Shown one piece after another: positions 36,360 through 44,946 of a stretch of DNA of 64,000 nt (the stretch's first letter is position 1; each line of letters starts with the position of its first letter). The notes under the pieces are model-generated. The model saw only the letters and a list, made by a program, of their open reading frames with translations, had not been told where the DNA came from and did no database searches. Where the stretch lies: NCBI GenBank assembly GCA_004293365.1, contig RDYN01000006.1, forward strand, positions 1 to 64,000, written 5' to 3'. This DNA comes from Oscillatoriales cyanobacterium. GTDB taxonomy: Bacteria; Cyanobacteriota; Cyanobacteriia; Cyanobacteriales; Microcoleaceae. The position numbers and the translations under genes were made by a program.

Positions 36360-36980
36360 TTATTTTGGCTGGCGAGCTTTGGCAACAACGGCACTGCTCA
36401 TACTTTTTACCATTAGCAATAACAAGCACGACAAACCCAGAGCTACTAAATCGTTAAGCAAGAACAGCCATAAAGGCTCTATTTCTGGACTCTCCCTCTG
36501 GATTCTTGAATATTCGCGGTTCAATATATTTGAGGTAATAGTTAAAGCATATAACCCTCCGTTCAGGGGATTTATATACTCGGCACACTTTGCTGATTCT
36601 CCCCCTTCCTGATTAAATCTGTTGGCAAATGTTGAGAGTGTATTCCAAATTCCCCAAATGCTGTATATAGGTATTATAAATCTTGCCACCGCTCCTCCTG
36701 GGGTGATAGGATAATCATTGAAAAGAACCTTGAGATCGACGTGCAGGCGATAGAGCCAGACTAGCAAAAGCACGATCAAAATCAAGGCGACAGGAATTGT
36801 AACAATCAACAAAATCTGCTGCAAACCTTGAAGCGGCGCTTCCATCGTTGGTGCAATTGCTGTCAGCGAAGTTAAAAGCAGGGAAACAATGTTTAACGAT
36901 ACGTTAGCCCAAGCGAACTGCATTAATAATCGACTAACTCGGTGGGACTTGAGAGGAGTAGCTGCATCTGAATTATTCAT
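36360..36980 (-). CDS. DUF4328-like membrane protein
   Basis: This protein of about 206 residues has four predicted membrane helices. The segment WLYRLHVDLKVLFNDYPITPGGAVARFIIPIYSIWGIWNTL matches my recollection of the DUF4328 family. I chose ATG 36980, 12 codons inside the longest frame, because GGGAG lies about 6 nt before it. Function is unknown. Neighbours give no hint. Confidence 0.78.
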   Translation of the reverse strand: MNNSDAATPLKSHRVSRLLMQFAWANVSLNIVSLLLTSLTAIAPTMEAPLQGLQQILLIVTIPVALILIVLLLVWLYRLHVDLKVLFNDYPITPGGAVARFIIPIYSIWGIWNTLSTFANRFNQEGGESAKCAEYINPLNGGLYALTITSNILNREYSRIQRESPEIEPLWLFLLNDLVALGLSCLLLLMVKSMSSAVVAKARQPK

Positions 36981-37016
36981 GAGGTCTCCCAGAAAATTTG
37001 CCGCAGGAGGCTGCAC

Positions 37017-37438
37017 CTACAGCAGACACTACAATATTAGTTTACTTTTTTTTGTAGAGAGAAGCAACGTGGAGATGCTGTTAAACTTAGCCGTAGGGTG
37101 CGTCGCCACCGACAATCCTCAAAAAAGATGGACAATCTCATAGCGACGCACCTGTTTCATCGCTATCAGTAAATAGTAGGGTGCGTCGCTGCGACAATTC
37201 TCGATATTTGAAATTATCCGATGTCGGTTAAAAATTGAACGCCGCGCATATTGTAGTTTGGCATATATCAAAGTTTGTAATGTGTACTAAAATTATATTC
37301 TAGTCAGAATGATACCAATTTCCCAAAAAAGGCAACTGTACGCGCGTGAGCCAAACCATACCATAATAATTATTAGTGATTTCCAATTCTTCAATTCTTC
37401 AATTCTTCAATTCTTCAATTCTTCAATTCTTCAATCGC
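37017..37438. other. Spacer with GTAGGGTGCG repeats and an octamer array
   Basis: Two GTAGGGTGCG-type copies lie at 37093-37153 and 37174-37217 (the second truncated at its right end). Six copies of AATTCTTC at 37385-37432 end just before the eda start. Confidence 0.8.
37385..37432. repeat. Octamer tandem repeat (AATTCTTC)6
   Basis: Six perfect copies run to 6 bp before the eda start codon, occupying the usual ribosome-binding-site position. Confidence 0.95.
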
Positions 37439-38077
37439 ATGAATCATCAATCATGGTTGACACTACTAAAAAAACACCGGGCGATCGCAGTTATCCGTTC
37501 CTCCGAAAAGGAACTCGCTCGGCAGATGGCATCAGCGGTAGCAGCAGGCGGAATTCAGTTTATTGAAATTACTTGGAACACCCACAAAGCTGCTGAATTA
37601 ATTGCCGAACTCCGCTCCGAATTTCCTACTTTTAGTATTGGCACCGGTACTTTATTAAACTTAGAACAGTTGCACCAAGCAATAGACTGCGGCGCTCAAT
37701 TTCTGTTTACTCCCCACACGGATGTAACCATGATTAAAACAGCAGTTGACGCCGGAGTGCCGATCGTCCCCGGTGCTTTTTCTCCCACAGAAATTATGAC
37801 GGCGTGGCAAGCAGGTGCTACCTGCGTGAAAGTTTTTCCGATCGCGGGTTTGGGAGGCGCTGCTTACCTGAAAAGCCTCTCTGGCCCTCTGGGCGACATT
37901 CCTTTGATTCCCACGGGCGGGGTGACGCTGGAAAATGCCAAGGTATTTATTGACGCTGGGGCGATCGCTGTTGGTTTAGCCGGAGACTTATTTCCCAAAC
38001 ACTTAGTGAAAAATCGAGATTGGGGGGCGATCGTCCAAATTGCCCGAACTCTCACCCAAAACTTAACAACTTGTTAA
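37439..38077 (+). CDS. eda: KDPG/KHG aldolase
   Basis: This 212-residue class I aldolase starts at ATG 37439. The open frame extends upstream only through the octamer repeat. It contains the Schiff-base lysine in TCVKVFPI, the conserved Glu in GGIQFIEITW, the Arg in AIAVIRSS, and the phosphate-binding region IPTGGV. It cleaves 2-keto-3-deoxy-6-phosphogluconate to pyruvate and glyceraldehyde 3-phosphate in the Entner-Doudoroff route, which is active in several cyanobacteria, and may also cleave ketohydroxyglutarate. No edd gene is nearby. The upstream repeat leaves no obvious Shine-Dalgarno. Confidence 0.93.
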   Translation: MNHQSWLTLLKKHRAIAVIRSSEKELARQMASAVAAGGIQFIEITWNTHKAAELIAELRSEFPTFSIGTGTLLNLEQLHQAIDCGAQFLFTPHTDVTMIKTAVDAGVPIVPGAFSPTEIMTAWQAGATCVKVFPIAGLGGAAYLKSLSGPLGDIPLIPTGGVTLENAKVFIDAGAIAVGLAGDLFPKHLVKNRDWGAIVQIARTLTQNLTTC

Positions 38078-38139
38078 GCCCTGTTTCCAATCTTAAATCT
38101 ACAATCTAAAATAGTACAACAAGGTGTGAAAGTCTACCA

Positions 38140-38181
38140 ATCTAAAATCTAAAATCTAAAATCTAAAATCTAAAATCTAAA
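38140..38181. repeat. Heptamer tandem repeat (ATCTAAA)6
   Basis: Six perfect copies lie between eda and the L,D-transpeptidase gene, 19 bp before the latter's start. Confidence 0.95.
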
Positions 38182-38200
38182 ATCGTCTTGGGTGTGAGGA

Positions 38201-38722
38201 ATGAACAAAATTATCAACTCAACTTACTTGCGCCGCGCAGGAACTTTCTGTGCAGGCTTTGCCCTAACAGTTGCTGCCTTCTGCGGCGGTTCAATGACCG
38301 CATTTGCCGGCGAACAGCGCAACATAATTGCCAATAGAATCATGCAGTTGCAGCAATCCAGTCAGCGCTGGATTGAAATTGATTTGTCAAGACAAAAACT
38401 CATAGCTTGGGAAGGAAATAAACCAGTTTATGCGGTAACTATTTCCAGCGGCAAATCATCGACTCCCACCCGCACGGGAACCTTTGCCATCCAAACCAAA
38501 CATCGCGTTACTAGAATGACTGGGGATGACTACGACGTGCCCGACGTTCCCTATACAATGTATTACGACGGCGGCAATGCAATTCACGGCGCTTACTGGC
38601 ACAATTTGTTTGGCAATCCCGTCACTCACGGCTGCACAAATGTAGCTGTAAATCACGCTAAATGGCTGTTCAATTGGGCCTCGGTGGGGACGGCGGTAGT
38701 GGTGCACAAATCGGAGATTTAA
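38201..38722 (+). CDS. L,D-transpeptidase of the YkuD family
   Basis: This 173-residue secreted enzyme has a signal peptide (hydrophobic core GTFCAGFALTVAAFCGGSMTAFA). The YkuD domain follows (about 55-172), starting WIEIDLSRQKLIAWEGNKPVYAVTISSGK. The catalytic motif includes His129 in AIHG, His143 and Cys145 in VTHGCTNV, with Thr in place of the usual Ser/Arg after HGC. Such enzymes form 3-3 cross-links in peptidoglycan or attach proteins to it in the periplasm. The length is normal for the short form. Confidence 0.92.
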   Translation: MNKIINSTYLRRAGTFCAGFALTVAAFCGGSMTAFAGEQRNIIANRIMQLQQSSQRWIEIDLSRQKLIAWEGNKPVYAVTISSGKSSTPTRTGTFAIQTKHRVTRMTGDDYDVPDVPYTMYYDGGNAIHGAYWHNLFGNPVTHGCTNVAVNHAKWLFNWASVGTAVVVHKSEI

Positions 38723-38727
38723 CTAAT

Positions 38728-38789
38728 AGGTTCGTAGTGAGGACTTTAGTCCTCAGAAAAGAAAGGACTGAAGTCCTCACTACGAACCT
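38728..38789. repeat. Fold-back repeat GGTTCGTAGTGAGGAC, full copy
   Basis: A 26-bp left arm (38728-38753) and right arm (38764-38789) pair almost perfectly. It lies between convergent genes and may serve as a terminator. Confidence 0.88.
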
Positions 38790-38862
38790 GTAATTAGAAA
38801 TACACCTTAGAAAAGAAAGGACTGAAGTCCTCACTACGAACCTATAATTAGAAATACACCTT
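38755..38862. repeat. 54-bp tandem duplication of a fold-back arm
   Basis: Two nearly identical 54-bp units (38755-38808 and 38809-38862) each contain one arm of the fold-back repeat plus AATTAGAAATACACCTT. The last two bases overlap the stop codon of the minus-strand Hsp70-like gene. Confidence 0.85.
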
Positions 38863-40450
38863 AACTTAACTGCACCACTGGTCTATCCTCTAACAACGTT
38901 TCATTGGTCAACAAATCTTCAACAGTAATCCGCAAAAATCGCTGTTCGTCAACGCGGAAGAAAATTTTGACGCGATCGCTCCCCGGATACCCAGGCGGCG
39001 TCAATTGCGCGATACTGCGAGCTCCGTCTTTGTCATTTAGCGGCTGTACGGATCTTTCCCCGGCGAGTTGGCGAGTAATTAACCTGTCGCCGTCAAAATA
39101 GATCTCCGTCCCGCCAGTTTCCGCTCCCAATTCGCCGATAATTAATTCTATACTCGGCTGATTTTCTAAAGAAGCTCCCAAAACTAATTCTACCGGTTCG
39201 GTCATCGGATAAGACTGACCGGATTTGATTAAACTGTGCCAACTGTGGCAATTTTCGCGGCGGTTCCAGTAGCGAATGCCGTAACTGTGATAGAGAAAAT
39301 CTTTGATTTCTATGCCTTGACTTAATTGTAGAGCACCTTGGGCGATCGCCTCAAAGGGCTTGTCGCACCGAATTTTTGCCCGATCGAAATATTGCTGCAC
39401 CCAACGCTGCACCGCCGGAATTTGGACAGTCCCACCAACCAGCAAAACCGCATTAATGTCGCCAATTTCTAAGCCTTGGCGCCGCGCTTGCTGCAATACT
39501 TGATTCATGCACTCGTCGAGGTTGTCAAAAAACTGATGTTCGGCGAGGATAGATTCAAAGCCATCTCGGTCTAATTCTAATTCGTAACTATCAAAAGTTT
39601 CATCATCAAAATAAACCTCAACAGCCTTATTTAGCAAAGATAACTGAATCTTTAACCGTTCTGCCAATCTCGTCGTAATCGGAGATTTTGCCAAGTTTTT
39701 CGTTTTAACAAAATAGTCAACCAACCAATTATCAATATCAGAACCGCCTAAATTTTGTCCGGCTTTAGCCAAAACCCTGGCAACTTTTGTCTTTTGTGCA
39801 GAAGATTCAGCTAACAACTTTTCGCCCCATTTCAGCAAAAACCCCAAAGGCTTTTTGTTGGCATTAACGTCGAGGCGCACCAATGAAATATCGAGAGTAC
39901 CGCCGCCGAAATCAATCACTAACAGAATTTCGCGATCGGCTAAACCGTAACCCAAAGCAGCAGCCGTAGGTTCATCCAACATCCGCACCTGTTCTACTTG
40001 CAGAGATTCAGAAACTTTACCCAACCAATGGCGGTAAGCTTCAAAACTATCTACCGGCACAGTAAAAACCAAAGAATCTACCGACAAAGGCTGTTCGCGA
40101 ATTGAACTGACAATTTGGCTCAAATACCACTCGCCGACTCGTTCAAAATCAACAATTTGCCCGTCAAGTTCCGGCACAAAACCCTGCACGGAAGTGCCAA
40201 TTCCCCGCTTGAAATTGCGGAAAAACCGAGAATCTCCACTCAGATCGAGGCCTTTGTCGCGGACTTGCTGACCTAGTATGACTTTACTTTGAGCAGCGTC
40301 CTCAACGTAGAGCAAACTGGGAATTAGGGGCGGATTTTGCACCGAGATTGCCGACAATCCCGGTAATTTCAAAGTTTCCGGCTGCTGGAGGGCCTGATTC
40401 CAGCGAGCGACGACGGTGTTGCTAGTTCCAAAATCGATTGCGATCGCCAT
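38861..40450 (-). CDS. Hsp70-like ATPase of the YegD/HscC type
   Basis: This protein of about 529 residues has an Hsp70 actin-fold ATPase: phosphate 1 AIDFGTSNTVVA, phosphate 2 LVIDFGGGTLDISLV, adenosine region VLLVGGTVQIPAVQRWV and EPTAAALGYG. The C-terminal domain is short and beta-rich, unlike the DnaK substrate-binding lid. I chose ATG 40450 rather than an upstream GTG (40465) because the ATP-binding motif starts immediately after it. It is probably a specialised chaperone or regulatory ATPase. No DnaJ or GrpE is nearby. Confidence 0.9.
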   Translation of the reverse strand: MAIAIDFGTSNTVVARWNQALQQPETLKLPGLSAISVQNPPLIPSLLYVEDAAQSKVILGQQVRDKGLDLSGDSRFFRNFKRGIGTSVQGFVPELDGQIVDFERVGEWYLSQIVSSIREQPLSVDSLVFTVPVDSFEAYRHWLGKVSESLQVEQVRMLDEPTAAALGYGLADREILLVIDFGGGTLDISLVRLDVNANKKPLGFLLKWGEKLLAESSAQKTKVARVLAKAGQNLGGSDIDNWLVDYFVKTKNLAKSPITTRLAERLKIQLSLLNKAVEVYFDDETFDSYELELDRDGFESILAEHQFFDNLDECMNQVLQQARRQGLEIGDINAVLLVGGTVQIPAVQRWVQQYFDRAKIRCDKPFEAIAQGALQLSQGIEIKDFLYHSYGIRYWNRRENCHSWHSLIKSGQSYPMTEPVELVLGASLENQPSIELIIGELGAETGGTEIYFDGDRLITRQLAGERSVQPLNDKDGARSIAQLTPPGYPGSDRVKIFFRVDEQRFLRITVEDLLTNETLLEDRPVVQLS

Positions 40451-40465
40451 TGGGCCAAAATACAC

Positions 40466-40910
40466 AGCTACTAGGGATTAAATCATATTATGATATTTAG
40501 AGCAGCAAATGCAAACATACAATCAAAATGTTCTTGCACGAACATTTTGTTGTTGCCGAAACGGCTTGAATCGCTGATTATTCAATTTTGTGCAACTGCA
40601 TATTTTGGGATGTTATACCAATTTCCCAAATTTATCCAAAGCCGTAGTTGTAGGGTGTGCCGCCATCAACCATCCTCAAAAAAGAGCGAAAATCTCATGG
40701 ATCCGCACCAATCAACAATATTTGAGCAAGCAACCCGGACAAACGATTTTCCATTTTTCGATTTGAGATTGAAGAATTGGAAATTACTGACTGCATAAGG
40801 ATTTCGGGCTTGCCTACAGTTGCATTTTTTTGTGAAACTGGTATCACCTGTCATCAGCTACCAAGCTTTGAGCTTCGATCTCAATCCAATTTTTTAATGG
40901 AGCGTCAAAA
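40466..40910. other. Spacer with a GTAGGGTGTG repeat
   Basis: A GTAGGGTGTG-type element spans 40650-40709 and resembles the copy at 37093-37153 internally (ATCCTCAAAAAAGA). No gene is seen. Confidence 0.7.
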
Positions 40911-41600
40911 ATGCTGGAAATTGGCGATCGCAAAACAGCACTCTTAGCTCTCACACTGCTCGTCCCCGCTGCGAGTATTGGTATAATAGCAGGCTTGTAT
41001 ATTGCCCCCGGAAGCTGGGGACAAACAGTATCAGCCTTGTGTCAACTTTGGTTGCTCCTTTTGCCGATCGCCTGGTGTGTTTTAGTCGATCGGCAAAAAC
41101 TGCATTTATCCCTCCCCAAGCACCGAGAATTGCGGGCTGGAGCCATTTGGGGAATAGTTATGTTTGCGGTAATTGTGGGTATCTACAGCCTTTTCGGCCA
41201 GCACTGGATCGACCCTGTAGCAGCCAAAGAAAAAGCTCGCCAATTGGGAACGAACAGCCAAAATATTTACTTAATTGTTGAAGCATATTTTGTGCTAGTT
41301 AACTCGCTGATAGAAGAATTTACTTGGCGGTGGTTTGTCTGCAACAAATGCCAGATTCTGACACCGGGAAAACCAGCAATATTTCTCAGTTCGCTATTTT
41401 TCACCCTCCACCACATTTTTGTAATCGCAGCCTACAGCGACTGGCGCGCTGTGATTTTAGGCTCATTCGCCGTCTTCACCGCCGGGATAATTTGGTCGCA
41501 CTGTTATCTAACTTACCGTTCGCTGTGGCCTAGTTATATCAGCCATGCGATCGCCGATTTAGCCCTGGCAATTATTGCTTGGCAAATCCTCTTTAACTAG
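40911..41600 (+). CDS. CPBP-family intramembrane glutamic protease
   Basis: This 229-residue membrane protein has about seven helices and the CPBP/ABI motifs: EEFTWRWFV (motif 1, with the catalytic Glu pair), FTLHHIFVI (motif 2) and SHAIAD (motif 3). The family includes Rce1-like intramembrane peptidases and bacteriocin-immunity proteins. All catalytic positions are present. The substrate is unknown. A hairpin terminator follows. Confidence 0.88.
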   Translation: MLEIGDRKTALLALTLLVPAASIGIIAGLYIAPGSWGQTVSALCQLWLLLLPIAWCVLVDRQKLHLSLPKHRELRAGAIWGIVMFAVIVGIYSLFGQHWIDPVAAKEKARQLGTNSQNIYLIVEAYFVLVNSLIEEFTWRWFVCNKCQILTPGKPAIFLSSLFFTLHHIFVIAAYSDWRAVILGSFAVFTAGIIWSHCYLTYRSLWPSYISHAIADLALAIIAWQILFN

Positions 41601-41619
41601 CCACTTTTTTAGCAACTAT

Positions 41620-41650
41620 AGCCCAATACCCTTGGGCTAACACTTTTTGT
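41620..41650 (+). terminator. Rho-independent terminator after the CPBP gene
   Basis: AGCCCAA (41620-41626) pairs with TTGGGCT (41632-41638), with a T-rich tract at 41644-41648. Confidence 0.75.
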
Positions 41651-43317
41651 CCGCAGCCATGGGGATCCAAAGCAATCTCCGTGTCTATTTTTCACATCGT
41701 TATGACTGCGGGGATCTCTTAACTCAACCGTATTCGACGCTGCTGGGATTTTAACTGATGCTGCACAACAATTGAAAGTTCATTTGTTCCCACCGAGAGA
41801 TGCTTTGTGTGAATACATCTGTTTGAAATTAGAGATTTTGTTGCGCTGGCGATCGCATAATGTTTGCTGTGTAAAAACTGGCAAACTATATCGTTGTCAC
41901 CATCAGCAGCACAACTCCCAAAATTACACCAATCGTGATTCAGAATCGCTAACTAAGGAATGAAAATTAAATAACTTATAGCACTTCTCAAAAAGGTTCG
42001 CGGACGTAGTTGGGCTTGGGCCCTCTTGGTTTAGTGGTTATAATAAGCTGTCAGCCATACCTCATCTTTCTGAAAACCGCTATACCTTTTTTATTGTGAT
42101 TGTGGGATGGGCGTCGGGCCCGTCCTTTAAAGACGGGCTCTCCCGCCCATCCCACAAATATGTCTAAATTATTTAATTCGCGATCCTCAGGACAAATGAT
42201 TCTTTCATAACAGGATTTTTTTGTAAGCAAACTCGTTTGATACATACCGCTAAGCTCGGCATACTACTTAAGAGTCAAGGTTGCCACGATCTATATCACT
42301 GTACCCTGAGAATTTATTTGATATTTACGCGGTCATTAGGTAATTGGGGGAACTTGTTTTTTACGGTAATTACTTAGACACCAGTTCCGCACGCTACATA
42401 CTCGGTGGAGAAGTGGCAGTCACTTTTGGGGATACTTTCAGGCGATCGCCGGCCCTTAAAAAATTCAAAACTCAGGCAGTTAATTAAATTGATACCAATG
42501 AAACTATATATTCTGTAGCGATTGGAAAACCTACCTTTTTCAGCAGTCCCGGACGCATCGAAAGGTTTTTTCAGACATTTACGACAACAAAGAGCCAGGA
42601 ATAGTTAAAAAACCAGGTTTTTCCTGATTAGCCTATCCATGACTGTCATTCCCGCGATCCCTTTCTGGATTAGCTCGCGTCCGTGCAGGTATTTGAGCAA
42701 ATCACATCTCTGAATCCCGAAAGAAAACCATATTTTTTAATAAGCTATACGGAGCGTACAGTCACTTAAAAACCCGAGTAAAACCTCCTGATTTCTAGGG
42801 ATGATAGCTATCGGAAATCAACATTTTATAACTAATAATTTAATTTAATAAATTTTTAGGAGAAAGTTTTCCCGACGGCGATTGTCAATCTCCGAAATAT
42901 TGTGACGCTGGCTACCTTTCCCCAACACTAAAGTTGGGTGAGTTTCGGTTTACCGTACCTCTCTCTCGGTAAGGCAAGTGATGTTATGTTAGGCAGGAAG
43001 TGTTGTAGAGCTTCGTGTGTGGCGCGAAAAAAGCTGATGTTAGATCGGGTATCTGTCTTGAGAAGTAACTTTCGCAGACCGGAAAAAATATCCCTCCCGG
43101 AACTGTTTTAGGCTCGGATCCATCATTACTATAAATTGAATGACAGCGAAATTGTGGCTCGATAATGGGGTGTTGCGAACAGTCGCTAGGTTTGATTCTA
43201 TGTCCACACCGGGAAAGCGGTAATTAATATTCACCCGCCCCTCTTTCCTGTCGGCTCTCACAAAGCGCGCTCATCGCAGCGTCGAAACCGAGTCGGATTC
43301 TCCAGCGGGAGTTAAAC
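41651..43317. other. Long gene-free stretch before the polysaccharide genes
   Basis: About 1.7 kb contains no ORF with recognisable protein features. A fold-back element lies at 42101-42156. A short hairpin CCAAC/GTTGG is near 42932-42950. The sequence GGGGATCTCTTAA near 41712 is shared with 54424, in a context where about 22 of 25 bases match. It may hold decayed genes, a long leader or small RNAs, but I see no specific evidence. Confidence 0.6.
42101..42156. repeat. Fold-back repeat GTGGGATGGGC
   Basis: TGTGGGATGGGCG on the left and CGCCCATCCCACA on the right are inverted repeats. An inner GCCCGTC/GACGGGC also pairs around TTTAAA. Confidence 0.85.
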
Positions 43318-44487
43318 ATGAAAATCACCTTTGTTCTTCCTACTCTGTGTCTGACTGGTGGAATACGAGTAGTATCTGTTTTCGCAGAACTTTTGAAACA
43401 ACGAGGACACTCCGTGTTCGTCATCTCTGTACCCCACGCCCAAGCGAGTCTGCGCCAGCAAGTCAAGTCGCTGCTGCGGGGACGGGGTTGGATTTCGACA
43501 CCTGAAAACGAGCCATCATTTTTCGATAATCTGAGTGTAGAACACAAAATTACGGATCGCTACCGGCCGGTAGAGGACAAAGATGTACCTGATGCTGACG
43601 TAGTAGTTGCCACATGGTGGGAAACCGCCGAGTGGGTAGCCAAACTCTCCCCGAGCAAAGGAGCTAAAGCTTATTTTATCCAGCACCACGAAGTTTTTGA
43701 CTATCTACCTGAAGGTAGAGTCGAAGCAACCTGGATGCTGCCCATGCACAAAATTACGATCTCTGACTGGTTAGTTAAGCTAGCTCGGACTAAATACGGC
43801 GATCGCCAAGTTTCCTCAGCTCCTCCGAGCGTTGACACCAAGCAATTTTATGCCTGCCCCCGCCACAAACAATCGGTTCCTACCATTGGCATGATGTACT
43901 CTACAATTTACTGGAAAGGAACCGACATCGCGCTCAAAGCTTTTTCCCTAGCCGCTGAAAAAATCCCCAACCTGCGTCTGGTTGCCTTCGGTACAGAGGC
44001 CCCATCCTCGGAATTGCCGCTACCAGCCAATGCCGAGTATGTAATTAGACCAGACCAAGACAAACTCAAAGATTATTACAGTAAATGCGATGCCTGGCTG
44101 CTGGCGAGTCGCTCTGAAGGCTTCGGCTTGCCAATTATCGAAGCGATGGCGTGCCGCACTCCCGTCATCAGTACCCCAGCAGGCGCTGCTCCTGAAATTT
44201 TGAGTGGCGGTACTGGCATACTTGTAAGACCAGAAGATCCCGAAGAAATGGCAAAAGCCATAGAATCTATCTGTCAGTTGTCCAATGCCCAGTGGCAAGC
44301 CATGTCCGAAGCTGCCTATGCTAAGGTCACCAATTATACTTGGGAAGATGCCACGGATTATTTTGAAGCAGGATTGAAAGTTGCTGTAGAGAAATCTCAA
44401 CAGCGTGAAGTTAACATAGTTTCCTGTTCTCCCTACTATGGCTCCCCAGCACTATGCGGAGGTCTCAGCGGCGCTGGAAAGAGTTAA
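43318..44487 (+). CDS. GT4-family glycosyltransferase, copy 1
   Basis: This 389-residue GT-B enzyme starts MKITFVLPTL. It has the glycine-rich N-terminal loop (LTGGIRVVSVFAELLKQRGH) and the C-terminal donor site RSEGFGLPIIEAMACRTPVIST. The expected Gly after AMAC is Arg here. It is closely related to the gene at 44947, so this is a tandem duplication. Its last 30 residues (SCSPYYGSPALCGG) diverge completely from the paralog. It probably adds one sugar during extracellular polysaccharide assembly, with the two GT4s acting on the same or successive acceptors. Confidence 0.9.
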   Translation: MKITFVLPTLCLTGGIRVVSVFAELLKQRGHSVFVISVPHAQASLRQQVKSLLRGRGWISTPENEPSFFDNLSVEHKITDRYRPVEDKDVPDADVVVATWWETAEWVAKLSPSKGAKAYFIQHHEVFDYLPEGRVEATWMLPMHKITISDWLVKLARTKYGDRQVSSAPPSVDTKQFYACPRHKQSVPTIGMMYSTIYWKGTDIALKAFSLAAEKIPNLRLVAFGTEAPSSELPLPANAEYVIRPDQDKLKDYYSKCDAWLLASRSEGFGLPIIEAMACRTPVISTPAGAAPEILSGGTGILVRPEDPEEMAKAIESICQLSNAQWQAMSEAAYAKVTNYTWEDATDYFEAGLKVAVEKSQQREVNIVSCSPYYGSPALCGGLSGAGKS

Positions 44488-44946
44488 GCTTTGATGTGTT
44501 AGCAGCAATTTGAAATTCTGCGCTAGCTATCCAAGCGATCGCGGGATTTTCCGTAGGAACTCAATGATCGTTTGGTGGGGTGCTTCTGCCAAAACTCAAA
44601 TCGCCCGTGTCCTGTTTTCTACCCAGCAGTCTCGACACGAAGTCTGACCGCATGGATATAATAGTGGTTCAATGTTACCGCAGGCAAAAATCTCCAGCCC
44701 AGTGCAAGGGAGGTTTTAAAGCTAGCGCCGTTACAGGTTAGACTTGTCTATTCCTCACACATCTGGCAATTTCTAATTGCCAAAAGTGCCTGACGACAAA
44801 GTAGGAGAGGCAAGAACTCAAGTGACGAGACCCTCCAGCAGCAAGCAGCATCATTCAAAACAGCCAACCACAGGCTCGCAAGTGCGAAGTATCTGTTATG
44901 TGATGGAGATTTATTATAAACCAGCGTTCATCTTCAGCATCTACTC
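44488..44946. other. Spacer between paralogous glycosyltransferases
   Basis: No gene is seen. It does not obviously match the region upstream of the first copy, so the duplication unit probably covers only the genes. Confidence 0.55.

Noticed and set aside
41772-41963. Plus-strand ORF of 63 codons in the gene-free stretch
   Set aside because: It has no recognisable motif, an amino-acid composition unlike real proteins here, and no ribosome-binding site.
42051-42245. Minus-strand ORF with text VGWAGEPVFKGRARRPS
   Set aside because: The text is the translation of the fold-back element at 42101-42156.
44745-44765. TTCCTCACAC resembling the core of the cyanobacterial Yfr1 small RNA
   Set aside because: The flanking hairpins and the usual ACTCCTCACACC core are not both present, and the gene context differs.
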